Origin: Bacteroidota bacterium
Lineage (GTDB): Bacteria > Bacteroidota > Bacteroidia > Bacteroidales > UBA1715
Assembly (NCBI GenBank): GCA_009786075.1
Contig: WQTX01000023.1
Location: 1-34,094, forward strand
Direction: 5' to 3'
Length of the DNA: 34,094 bases
Shown here: one piece after another, positions 17,338 through 25,500 of the stretch
Numbering within the stretch: the first letter of the stretch is position 1
Layout: each line of letters opens with the position of its first letter
The notes under the pieces: model-generated
Database searches by the model: none
Seen by the model: only the letters and a program-made list of their open reading frames with translations
Told to the model about the DNA's origin: nothing
Translations under genes and position numbers: made by a program

Positions 17338-18408
17338 TTAATTTATAAAAAAGTTAGTATAAGGTATAATAGTTGGGAATGTCTCCCCAGTAGCATGTCT
17401 TGCGATTATACCCTTGCTATCTACATTAACAATAAAAACACAAAAAAACAACACCATAACATAGAATGCAAATCCGTATAAAACTCGCCTATTTTTTACC
17501 AAATAGTCTGCCATGATTGGACACATTAGTATTATGATTGTTGTGAAAATTTGAGTTCCCCTAACAGATAGCTCATAAACAAAGCTCAAAGAGTTATATA
17601 AAAACAGACCCAAGAAAAGCACATTGAAATATTTTGCCATATCTTGATGCTTTTTTCTGAAAATCCAAACAAAAATCAAAATCACATACAAGAAATATGT
17701 AAAAGAACTGAACATCCTAAACTCTTGACCTAACCTCTCTGCTCTATTTGAGTATGTTACCACGTTGTTTGCAAGATATTCTATACCAATATTTTCAAAA
17801 AAACATGATAGAGAGATAGGTATAATTACAGATATTAGCCACAATGCGACGTAAATATAACTATTATAAAATCTATTAGGAATAATTAGCATGAAAACCC
17901 CCATAACTGCTACATCATGTATAAGCGTAGCAAACACAATCAGTGGAATGGCTATTTTGAAGTTTTTTCTATAGCAAAATGCAGTCAAAACGAGCCCGAT
18001 AGAGAGAAACATACGAGCTTGATTCATTAAATTTGCGAAAAAATAAAAGCTAAACAATATCAACAAAGCCATAAGCAGAAACTTTGTATTCTTTTTTATT
18101 ACAAAAGCAAATAAAATAATAGTTGTTGCCGAAACAAGAAACACAAAAACAATATAATTTAAATAAAAGGCTAAAAAGCCAAATAAATAACCCCATCGAG
18201 AAGTTTCTATTAAATCAGTCACTGAACTTGAGCTTTCTATAAGAAGTTTATATAAATGATAATCTTCGCCACAAGTTCTAAAACCAACAATAAAAATAAG
18301 AGCTAAAATATAAACATGAAACAATTTTATTCTTACCGAATAAGGGATAAAAGGCTCTATAATAGCCGAAATTAAAAGTATTGCGAATATGAATAAGTAT
18401 ATTTCCAT
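17338..18408 (-). CDS. EpsG-family O-antigen/capsule polymerase (Wzy)
   Basis: This 356-residue polytopic membrane protein has about ten hydrophobic segments. Features typical of EpsG-type Wzy proteins are the FRTCGEDYHLY segment after the second helix and repeated short loops between helices. It would polymerise lipid-linked repeat units on the periplasmic side after Wzx flipping. It is the only polymerase candidate in the window. The gene is very AT-rich compared with ugd or leuB. It follows a GT4 gene after seven bases. Sequence conservation in this family is low, so the assignment rests on topology, the EpsG-like N-terminal part and context. Confidence 0.8.
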   Translation of the reverse strand: MEIYLFIFAILLISAIIEPFIPYSVRIKLFHVYILALIFIVGFRTCGEDYHLYKLLIESSSSVTDLIETSRWGYLFGFLAFYLNYIVFVFLVSATTIILFAFVIKKNTKFLLMALLILFSFYFFANLMNQARMFLSIGLVLTAFCYRKNFKIAIPLIVFATLIHDVAVMGVFMLIIPNRFYNSYIYVALWLISVIIPISLSCFFENIGIEYLANNVVTYSNRAERLGQEFRMFSSFTYFLYVILIFVWIFRKKHQDMAKYFNVLFLGLFLYNSLSFVYELSVRGTQIFTTIIILMCPIMADYLVKNRRVLYGFAFYVMVLFFCVFIVNVDSKGIIARHATGETFPTIIPYTNFFIN

Positions 18409-18415
18409 TTAAAAA

Positions 18416-19600
18416 TCAAAAATTTAATTTTTCAAATAGTTTTTCCCATTGTAAGCCTATTTTATTTTGCTCAAATCTCTTTGAACTTTCTATTGCATTT
18501 ATAGCCATCTTGTTCCTTTCTTGAGAATTGCTCATTATATGGCTAAGTTTTTCAACATATTCATCTACATTCCCCTCTTGGACTATATAGCCATCTGTCC
18601 CGTCTGATATTATATCTTGCAGGGATTTATACGTATCAAAAGCAATTGGCACAACACCCATTTGTTGTGATTCGGTAAGTGTAAGTCCCCAGCCCTCAAA
18701 AGAAGATGTCATCATAAAAACAGATGCTTTTTTGTAATATTCCAAAGGATTCTTTACTCCTTCAAATTTCACTTGCTTCAAGTTTAGTTTGTTTGCCAAA
18801 CTAAGATAATCTTTTTTGTTGTCTCCGTCTCCTAATATTACCAACTTCCAATCAGTAAAGACAGCTTTTTTCTCAATAACACTCCAAATTTTAAGAGCCA
18901 AAGATATTCTTTTCTGATATTCTTCTAATCGAGAAACTATCAAAACTTCCTTTTTTTTTCGATTTAGTTCTTCTACCGGCAAAAAATCATTGAAAGATAA
19001 AGCATTAGGAATTACTGAAATCTTACGAGTTTCGGTAAGTCCAGCGTAGGTTTTAAAATCGTCAATAAAATGCTTAGACAAAAGCACCAATCTATCGGCA
19101 TTATCGTAAGCCTTTTTATAGTGTTTTTTATTGTCAATAGCTTGTTTTAAAAAGAAAATAGGATGTATAGATAGTTTTATTAGGGATTTAATTTTTTCTG
19201 AAATACTTTTGCTAACGACAAATTGCTTTTTTATTCTCTCGAAAGTGAAAAAATTTGTTTCCGCCCCAGGGTTGTAATGATGCACTGAAATTATTTTACA
19301 AGAAGGATTATTTTTTATGGCGTTTTTAAAAACTTTAACTTTATCAAAAGCTCCTTGTATAATAATCAAATCAATTTTATTTTTTTCTACAAATTGCTTG
19401 ATTTGTCTAATGCTATTTTTTTGCGATAATCTCTCTTTGTCGCAAAATATTGTTTTGTTTAATTTTGTGTCAATATCCCAAGTGTACATCGAAAAGCAGG
19501 TGTGTGTGTTAGACAAATACCCCACCAAAGAATCTGTAATTCTTTCCGTGCCTCCTTTTTGAGGAGAAACATCATAATGTGTAAAAAACAATATATTCAT
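18416..19600 (-). CDS. Family 4 glycosyltransferase (GT-B)
   Basis: This protein has 394 residues from the ATG at 19600; an in-frame ATG seven codons upstream would overlap the preceding gene, whereas 19600 leaves four bases and fits the family start MNILFFTHYDVSPQKGGTER. The donor domain has VSRLEEYQKR, a GDGDNKKDY segment, and the EX7E motif EGWGLTLTE within TSSFEGWGLTLTESQQMG. It is a retaining transferase of unknown donor. It lies between a pyruvyl transferase gene and the polymerase gene. Confidence 0.92.
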   Translation of the reverse strand: MNILFFTHYDVSPQKGGTERITDSLVGYLSNTHTCFSMYTWDIDTKLNKTIFCDKERLSQKNSIRQIKQFVEKNKIDLIIIQGAFDKVKVFKNAIKNNPSCKIISVHHYNPGAETNFFTFERIKKQFVVSKSISEKIKSLIKLSIHPIFFLKQAIDNKKHYKKAYDNADRLVLLSKHFIDDFKTYAGLTETRKISVIPNALSFNDFLPVEELNRKKKEVLIVSRLEEYQKRISLALKIWSVIEKKAVFTDWKLVILGDGDNKKDYLSLANKLNLKQVKFEGVKNPLEYYKKASVFMMTSSFEGWGLTLTESQQMGVVPIAFDTYKSLQDIISDGTDGYIVQEGNVDEYVEKLSHIMSNSQERNKMAINAIESSKRFEQNKIGLQWEKLFEKLNF

Positions 19601-19604
19601 ACTT

Positions 19605-20777
19605 TTAAATACTAGTAGCAATAAAATCTTCCGAATTAATTTTCAATTCTTCTAACTTTTGCTTTGCCGCTTTCCAATCTATGGTTCTATTCATACAATC
19701 GGATAAATCCCCTGATTCCTCATCATAAACTCTTTCTCTTAGCCCTATTTCTTTAAGAAAATCATAAATACGTATATTTCCCGAAGCAAATCTGTTTCGT
19801 AATGGAATAACTAAAAATGGTTTTTCAAATAATATGCAAAATACCATACCGTGAAAAGATGTTGTTATTACCGATTCGGCATCCTTAATATAACCAAGCC
19901 ATTCAGAAATAGTCGCTTGAATATTCAAATGTCCGGGAATAAGCTCTCTTGCCTCAAAATACCCTGATGATGTTACTATTCTAACATCTAAATCCGTTTG
20001 AGATACATATTGCTTTATTTCATTCCAATAAACTTCTTCTGATGTTGCAACATTTAAGAAATATAAAAAAACATAATTTTTAGTTTTTTCTTTTGAGATA
20101 CAAAGTTTTAAATAATTGTTTGCATCTAACAAAAGCGTTGGGTCTAACACTAAGGCAGTATCTACATATCCAGCCGATTTACACAATTCTAATCCTTTTT
20201 TCTCTCGTACAGAAATAGCATCAAAAGCAGATAAATAGTCAGTAAAGATTTTCATTTCATTTTCTTCTATAACTCTTCCTATACTTGCAGCATATGATAT
20301 TCGCTTTATATTTTTATCGCCAAATGACAAAAACCAACCTGCAGTATTGGGATTTTTTAATGGATGACGCCAAACCTGATCGCTTCCACATATATAAGCA
20401 TCTGCAATAGGAGGATTTTCGCGAAGTTCTACGATAGAATTATATGTTTTATTTGTGGAAACAACAAATTGATTTTTAAAATTTTCAAAGCATCTTTCTT
20501 TATCAAGTTCTTTATTTAAAGATTTAAGCCTTTTTGCTATTTTTTTTTCTAATTTTAAATCATGGTCAACTTTTCCTAATAACTTTTTCCATGCATTTTT
20601 ATCAAAAATTTTTAAAATGATTTTTTTAATGAGCGCATCTGTTTTTCTTGTAGGCATATATTTTATAAGAAAAACTTCGTGTCCCTTATCTCTCAAGTAA
20701 GTTTGCAATGCGTATGCTTGCAATACTTGACCATAATTATTTTGTGTGTCGAAATATGTAACTACTCCTATTTTCAT
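19605..20777 (-). CDS. Polysaccharide pyruvyl transferase family protein (GSDQVW type)
   Basis: This 390-residue protein opens with MKIGVVTYFDTQNNYGQVLQ and has CGSDQVWRHP, LDPTLLLDANNY and TTSFHGMVFCILF, matching the other GSDQVW copy at 15367-16518. Its start overlaps the Wzx stop by four bases (ATGA). The family transfers pyruvate from phosphoenolpyruvate in characterised cases. With three members in one locus, the repeat unit may carry more than one ketal, or some copies may do different chemistry. Confidence 0.85.
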   Translation of the reverse strand: MKIGVVTYFDTQNNYGQVLQAYALQTYLRDKGHEVFLIKYMPTRKTDALIKKIILKIFDKNAWKKLLGKVDHDLKLEKKIAKRLKSLNKELDKERCFENFKNQFVVSTNKTYNSIVELRENPPIADAYICGSDQVWRHPLKNPNTAGWFLSFGDKNIKRISYAASIGRVIEENEMKIFTDYLSAFDAISVREKKGLELCKSAGYVDTALVLDPTLLLDANNYLKLCISKEKTKNYVFLYFLNVATSEEVYWNEIKQYVSQTDLDVRIVTSSGYFEARELIPGHLNIQATISEWLGYIKDAESVITTSFHGMVFCILFEKPFLVIPLRNRFASGNIRIYDFLKEIGLRERVYDEESGDLSDCMNRTIDWKAAKQKLEELKINSEDFIATSI

Positions 20778-22303
20778 TTCTTCAATTTACTCTTTATAAA
20801 ACTTACAATTTTATTTCTCATATCCTTATTCACACCAACATAAAAAACAGTTACTAAAATACAAACTGTGGAAACAAAACATACAATAATAAAGTTTATT
20901 ATTCCACTGCCTACATAATAGTACGCCAATATCGGTATAGGAATAGCTATCAAACACACTTTTAAACAAGGACTAAATACATTCATAATATCTTGAAAAG
21001 TATAGTTTGCTATTTTACAAATTAAAATCGGTTTTATAACCAAACCCAAGAGAGCATACGAAATGACTCCAGCATAAGATAAAGTAACAGGCGAAAAACC
21101 CGCTTTAAACAAAAAATATATTATTGGAAATCGAATAAATCCCACAAGAGGACTAATTAAAGCATTTTCTCTTAATTGCCCCTTAGCATACAAAGCAGTA
21201 TAAAATGAAGTATCAAAAACAGAAAACAGACTTTGAATAATTATCAGTTGTAAAAATATAACAGAATATTCCGGCACTTGTCCCAACCATAATTGCAATA
21301 GTGGTTCCGCCAAAAGAATAATGGGTAAACCAAGCAGTAGCATTAAGTAAAAAGAAAATTTTGCGGAATTAAGTAATAATTGTTTAGAACCGATATAATC
21401 TTCAGCAGCATATTTTTTGACAATTTGCGGATTGACAGCGGTTCTGAAATTTTGTATAAATTGCATTGCTGTCATATTTACTTGCGTAGATATTGCCCTT
21501 GCTGCTACAACTGCCGGACTAAAAAATATGCCGGTAATAATATTTGTCCCCTGTTCATTCAGCGCGATTGACACTTGTGCAAACAAACTCCAACCGGAAA
21601 AACCACCAACTGACTTCAATATATCCTTGTCAAGCAAAAATTTATAATGCGTTTCTTTGAATTTTGAAACACAATAGAAACGATAAAACAATGCTATTCC
21701 CATTGTAACAATGCACAATAGAATAGCATACAATATCAGTTTATCATAATTCCCAACTTTCAACAAATACACTACACCTAATTTCAGAGAAACTTCTACA
21801 ATACTTACATACGCAAACACATTCATTTTTTCGTGAGAAATAATGGAAGCATTGTAGGGTACTTGTGTCATTGTAATAACCGCAGTTAATACGGATATAT
21901 GATATACCCATAAAGCAGCATTCATTCTATCGGATGGGATTACCAATTTATTGTAAACAAACCACAAACCGATAGTCTCAGCCAATATTACAACAATAAT
22001 TGCAATAATGATGTGTGTATTCAGTAAAGTGGAAAACGTTTTTTGCAATTTTTCGAAATTTCTTGTCCCAAGTTCAAAAGCAAGAAAACGAGAACTACCT
22101 GTACTTAAAGCACCATTCAAAAACGACAACATCCCCACAACACCACCAACCACAGCATACAATCCAAAATCTTCTACACCCAAAGTTTGTAACACCACCC
22201 TCGAAGTGTATAGCGTAACAAGCATAATAACCATCATTCGGAAGTATAGAAAAATGGTGTTTTTTGCTATAGTTTGGTTGTTGGTTGTTGGTTGTTGGTT
22301 CAT
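20774..22303 (-). CDS. wzx: Wzx-type flippase (first copy), with heptamer repeat at its start
   Basis: This 509-residue protein has about 12-14 membrane segments and the Bacteroidota Wzx signature TSRVVLQTLGVEDFGLYAVV. It would flip undecaprenyl-linked repeats. Its first ten codons are almost all from tandem AACCAAC units (22274-22300), giving the odd N-terminal NQQPTTNNQ before the conserved IAKNTIFLYFRM. No alternative in-frame Met lies between the repeat and the first helix, so a gain or loss of one 7-bp unit would shift the frame and stop synthesis. It follows the epimerase gene after 19 bases and is coupled to a pyruvyl transferase gene. Confidence 0.92.
   Translation of the reverse strand: MNQQPTTNNQTIAKNTIFLYFRMMVIMLVTLYTSRVVLQTLGVEDFGLYAVVGGVVGMLSFLNGALSTGSSRFLAFELGTRNFEKLQKTFSTLLNTHIIIAIIVVILAETIGLWFVYNKLVIPSDRMNAALWVYHISVLTAVITMTQVPYNASIISHEKMNVFAYVSIVEVSLKLGVVYLLKVGNYDKLILYAILLCIVTMGIALFYRFYCVSKFKETHYKFLLDKDILKSVGGFSGWSLFAQVSIALNEQGTNIITGIFFSPAVVAARAISTQVNMTAMQFIQNFRTAVNPQIVKKYAAEDYIGSKQLLLNSAKFSFYLMLLLGLPIILLAEPLLQLWLGQVPEYSVIFLQLIIIQSLFSVFDTSFYTALYAKGQLRENALISPLVGFIRFPIIYFLFKAGFSPVTLSYAGVISYALLGLVIKPILICKIANYTFQDIMNVFSPCLKVCLIAIPIPILAYYYVGSGIINFIIVCFVSTVCILVTVFYVGVNKDMRNKIVSFIKSKLKK
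22274..22300. repeat. Heptanucleotide tandem repeat (nearly 4 x AACCAAC) in wzx
   Basis: Directly after the wzx ATG the minus strand reads three perfect AACCAAC units and a fourth that matches in six of seven bases. Units of seven bases are not a multiple of three, so slippage changes the reading frame. Confidence 0.9.
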
Positions 22304-22322
22304 TTATCTCTACAAACAATAT

Positions 22323-23486
22323 TTATTTTAGTAGTTTTATTGCCTTTTTCCAAATTTTAGTCGAAAGCAAAAACAATTTTCCAAAATAATTATCTTTGTT
22401 ATAACTTGTTGTATAAATCCATTTGTTTTTGAATTTATTTTCTTTTAAATAATCAATAAAATACAAATTCAATCCTTCCGTCGAAATATTATTTTCCTTC
22501 GCATATTTAGCGATAATACGGTCAGTATCGGCATCAAAAGCATAGTCTATACCGTAAATATAATTGTTAGATTTATAATAATCCAAAGTTCTTTTTATAC
22601 CCTCTTTCAATGATATGCTTTGCTTAAACTCCGGCACAATAGATTTTAATTTTTGGTTACTGATTTTTGCATTACAGGCGCGCCCTCCTAAAATTTCGCC
22701 TTTACGTGAAGGTATCTCTTGTGCATAATATTCCGGCGAAATATCAAAGACTTTCACTTCTTTATTTAATAATTTCGAAAGAACATCTAACACCTCTTTC
22801 TCAGTCGGTGTTTCATCGCCTACCACATTAAATGCCTCGTTGAATGCTTTTTCATTATTTAACAAACCTATCACCCCAACAGCAAAGTCATCAACGTGAG
22901 TTAGATTGTGAAAATTTCCCCCTTTGTTCCAAGTTATAATAGGTTTTCCGTTTAAAATACGTCCTATTATTGTCCAATGATAACCATACGGCGGAGTTAT
23001 TCCATAAGGAATTCGCGTGTTGCCGTAAGTTACTCCCGGTCTTACTATTGTATAATTTGTATTGCTCTCTTGAGCCATTTTTATTAGCAGTTGTTCACTT
23101 TTATTTTTATCGATACTGTACTTCCACACGGGGTTAATTTGTGGAGCATCTTCATCGAACAAACTGTATTCCATGTTATTATATACAGCACATGAAGATA
23201 TAAAAATATACTGCTTCGCTTTGTCTTTAAATAAGTTGAAACTATATTCCAACTCCTTTTCTGTGAAACAAATAAAATCAATTACAGCGTCAAAAAAATG
23301 ATTTTTAAGTAAAGAAAGTACTTTTGCCTTATCTTTAACATCGGCTTTCAGTAAATGAACTTTTTGCGGAATTAAATTCATACGATTACCTCGATTAATC
23401 ATATAAACTTCCATCCCTTGTTTTAAGGCTTCCTGCGTAATCGCAGTACTTAATACCCCTGTTCCGCCAATCAATAATAGTTTCAT
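22323..23486 (-). CDS. NAD-dependent epimerase/dehydratase-like extended SDR
   Basis: This 387-residue protein has an N-terminal NAD(P)-binding GGTGVLS motif, FISSCAVYNN with the active-site Ser, and YSIDK, the YxxxK catalytic pair. VRPGVTYG and THVDDFAVG are typical of extended or atypical SDRs. It has a C-terminal extension (about 310-387) beyond the core that I do not recognise. The ATG overlaps the FabH-like gene stop by ATGA, which ties it to acyl module 1. It may act on a nucleotide sugar or on the module's acyl product. The function is not defined beyond the fold. Confidence 0.85.
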   Translation of the reverse strand: MKLLLIGGTGVLSTAITQEALKQGMEVYMINRGNRMNLIPQKVHLLKADVKDKAKVLSLLKNHFFDAVIDFICFTEKELEYSFNLFKDKAKQYIFISSCAVYNNMEYSLFDEDAPQINPVWKYSIDKNKSEQLLIKMAQESNTNYTIVRPGVTYGNTRIPYGITPPYGYHWTIIGRILNGKPIITWNKGGNFHNLTHVDDFAVGVIGLLNNEKAFNEAFNVVGDETPTEKEVLDVLSKLLNKEVKVFDISPEYYAQEIPSRKGEILGGRACNAKISNQKLKSIVPEFKQSISLKEGIKRTLDYYKSNNYIYGIDYAFDADTDRIIAKYAKENNISTEGLNLYFIDYLKENKFKNKWIYTTSYNKDNYFGKLFLLSTKIWKKAIKLLK

Positions 23487-24490
23487 ATAATAACATTAAT
23501 TATACAACCACCCCAAGAATATCCTACACCAAAACCGGCTAACATCACTTGCATCCCATTTTTTATAATATCGCTGTTTATCGCATCTTTTAGTGCTATC
23601 GGCACAGTTGAAGAAACCGTATTACCTGTTTTTTCCAAATCAATATAAAACTTTTCTTTCGGTATGTCACAAACTTTTCGGATAGTGTTTAACATAAATT
23701 TGTTTGCTTGATGAAAAACAAACATATCTATATTGTCTTTTTCAATGTTATTTTTTTCTAATACTTGCTGCATCAATGCCGGTACGGCTTCCAACGTGAA
23801 GTTAAAAATTTCCGAACCATTCATATACAAATGATCGGACGATTTTATAGAACCTCCTTCATCAGTGCCACAATCATTTAGAGCATTGCATTCGCGGAAA
23901 GCACCTGTTTTTACTATCAAATTTTCGGCTCCTGCACCGTTTGTTCCCAAAGAAAAGTCTCCAATTTCGGCAAAACCATCGGTAGAGACCAATGTTGCAG
24001 CTGCCCCATCGCCAAATATCGACCTATTACCTTTATCGATAGAATGAATCTGTTTGTTATACGTTTCAGCCGTGAGTAACAGTATATTTTTTGCAATTCC
24101 GGCATAAATCAAACCTTTTGCCAAAGCAAGTCCATAAACATAGCCCGAACAGCCTAAATTATAATCAAACGCACCTGCCGTTGTGGGAATACCTAATTTA
24201 TCTTGCAGTACACAAGCCGTTGTTGGCAAGAAATAATCAGGACTTTGCGTACACAACATAATGAAATCAATATCATTTGCCGAAATTTGATGTTCTTCAA
24301 ACATTTTTCTTGCAGCACATAATGCCATATCTCCTGCGGTTTCATCAGGCTTAGCTATATGGCGACTCAAAATTCCTGTTTTGTTTGCTACTTTTTCTGC
24401 ATCCCATTCGGGAAAGTCTTTTACCAATTCTTCATTGGTGACAATTCTTTCCGGTAAATAGTATGATATGGCTTTAATAAATGCTTTCAT
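23483..24490 (-). CDS. 3-oxoacyl-ACP synthase III-like ketosynthase (FabH family)
   Basis: This 335-residue thiolase-fold enzyme carries the complete FabH triad: Cys114 in NLGCSGYVYG, His260 in FVFHQANK and Asn290 in KTGNTVSS. FabH enzymes condense an acyl-CoA with malonyl-ACP. The adjacent SDR and ACP genes suggest that it makes a short 3-oxoacyl-ACP that the SDR reduces. It might instead act as an acyltransferase, as some FabH-like proteins do. It is coupled by ATGA to the extended SDR downstream. Comparable FabH/ACP/reductase sets occur in flagellin glycosylation islands, where short hydroxyacyl groups decorate amino sugars. Confidence 0.92.
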   Translation of the reverse strand: MKAFIKAISYYLPERIVTNEELVKDFPEWDAEKVANKTGILSRHIAKPDETAGDMALCAARKMFEEHQISANDIDFIMLCTQSPDYFLPTTACVLQDKLGIPTTAGAFDYNLGCSGYVYGLALAKGLIYAGIAKNILLLTAETYNKQIHSIDKGNRSIFGDGAAATLVSTDGFAEIGDFSLGTNGAGAENLIVKTGAFRECNALNDCGTDEGGSIKSSDHLYMNGSEIFNFTLEAVPALMQQVLEKNNIEKDNIDMFVFHQANKFMLNTIRKVCDIPKEKFYIDLEKTGNTVSSTVPIALKDAINSDIIKNGMQVMLAGFGVGYSWGGCIINVII

Positions 24491-24496
24491 AATTGT

Positions 24497-25255
24497 TTAA
24501 TTTAAAGTGTAACCTCCGTCAATAACTAAACTCGAACCGGTAACCCAAGAGCTTGCATCTGACAATAAATAAATTGTAGCATAAGCCACTTCCTCCGGTT
24601 TACCGTAACGCTTTAACGGATACCGCTTTTTGTCTTCTACAAGTTGTTCTTCGTCAATTACTCCACCATCGAAAATGTGCGTTTCAATCATACCAGGATT
24701 AACGCTATTTACCCGAATACCTTTTGCTGCCAAATCAAGCGCCATATTTTTCATTACGCCATTGATAGCTCCTTTTGAAGCAGAGTACATAGAATTTCCT
24801 CCCCATACACAAGCATTACCCGAAATAGAAGAAATAAACACAATCGAAGCATTTTTTACCAGTTTTTTATTTTTGACAAGTTGAGCCGAAAATAATGTTG
24901 GTGCTGTAAAATTCACATTCATTACCTCCTCCAACGAAGCCGCATCAACAAACGGGAAGAGCAATGTCCGCACAATTCCGGCACAATTGACCAAACCATC
25001 AAGTTTTGGAGCTTGTTCCACAAGTGAAATCCGGTCTCTTTCAACTGCCAAATCGGCAAGAATCAACGAATGCCCGTCTCCATACATTTGCGACAATGTT
25101 TCTTGTAAGCGTTCTTCATTACGGGCAGTTATTATAACCTTTGCTCCCATTTTTGAACATTCAGTAGCAATAGCACGTCCAATACCCGATGAGGCTCCGG
25201 TAACCAAAATCTGTTTCCCCAACAGAGAAAAAGGATTTAGTTGATTACTGCCCAT
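24497..25255 (-). CDS. SDR-family 3-oxoacyl reductase (FabG-like)
   Basis: This 252-residue classical SDR has TGASSGIG at 19-26, NCAG at 90-93, catalytic Ser in ISSISG (about 142-143), and Tyr157/Lys161 (YSASK). The C-terminal LVIDGGYTLN is typical of FabG-like enzymes. Its ATG shares one base with the stop of the ACP gene (TAATG), so it is translationally coupled to the ACP. It most likely reduces a 3-oxoacyl-ACP formed by the FabH-like enzyme six bases downstream. A role on a free sugar is less likely given the partners. Confidence 0.9.
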   Translation of the reverse strand: MGSNQLNPFSLLGKQILVTGASSGIGRAIATECSKMGAKVIITARNEERLQETLSQMYGDGHSLILADLAVERDRISLVEQAPKLDGLVNCAGIVRTLLFPFVDAASLEEVMNVNFTAPTLFSAQLVKNKKLVKNASIVFISSISGNACVWGGNSMYSASKGAINGVMKNMALDLAAKGIRVNSVNPGMIETHIFDGGVIDEEQLVEDKKRYPLKRYGKPEEVAYATIYLLSDASSWVTGSSLVIDGGYTLN

Positions 25256-25482
25256 TACAATGAAACGATAAAATCAAACAAATCTTTTATTGTTTCGCAC
25301 GAGCGAATTTCTTTTCCGGTTATGGTTTTGCCGTATTCGGTTTTCACAAGAGCAATAATGCCAAGAGTAGTCAATGAACTCCATTCGTCCAGTTCTTGGA
25401 ATACAGTGTCGACTTGCATTTCCGATGCATCTGTATCGTCAAATAGTTCTGCAAATTTTTCAATAAAATCTTGTAATTCCAT
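25255..25482 (-). CDS. Acyl carrier protein (module 1), SSL variant
   Basis: This is a 75-residue acidic four-helix carrier protein. The attachment region reads DEWSSLTTLGIIALV: Ser36 aligns with the phosphopantetheinylated Ser, but the usual preceding Asp is Ser35. The protein is otherwise ACP-like in length and pattern and is coupled to the SDR gene by a one-base overlap. It probably carries the acyl chain made by the FabH-like and SDR enzymes. The fused hexapeptide transferase domain encoded just upstream (25501-27321) is a candidate to move that acyl chain to a sugar, which is inference. Confidence 0.88.
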   Translation of the reverse strand: MELQDFIEKFAELFDDTDASEMQVDTVFQELDEWSSLTTLGIIALVKTEYGKTITGKEIRSCETIKDLFDFIVSL

Positions 25483-25500
25483 ATTTTTAAATATTTTAAA

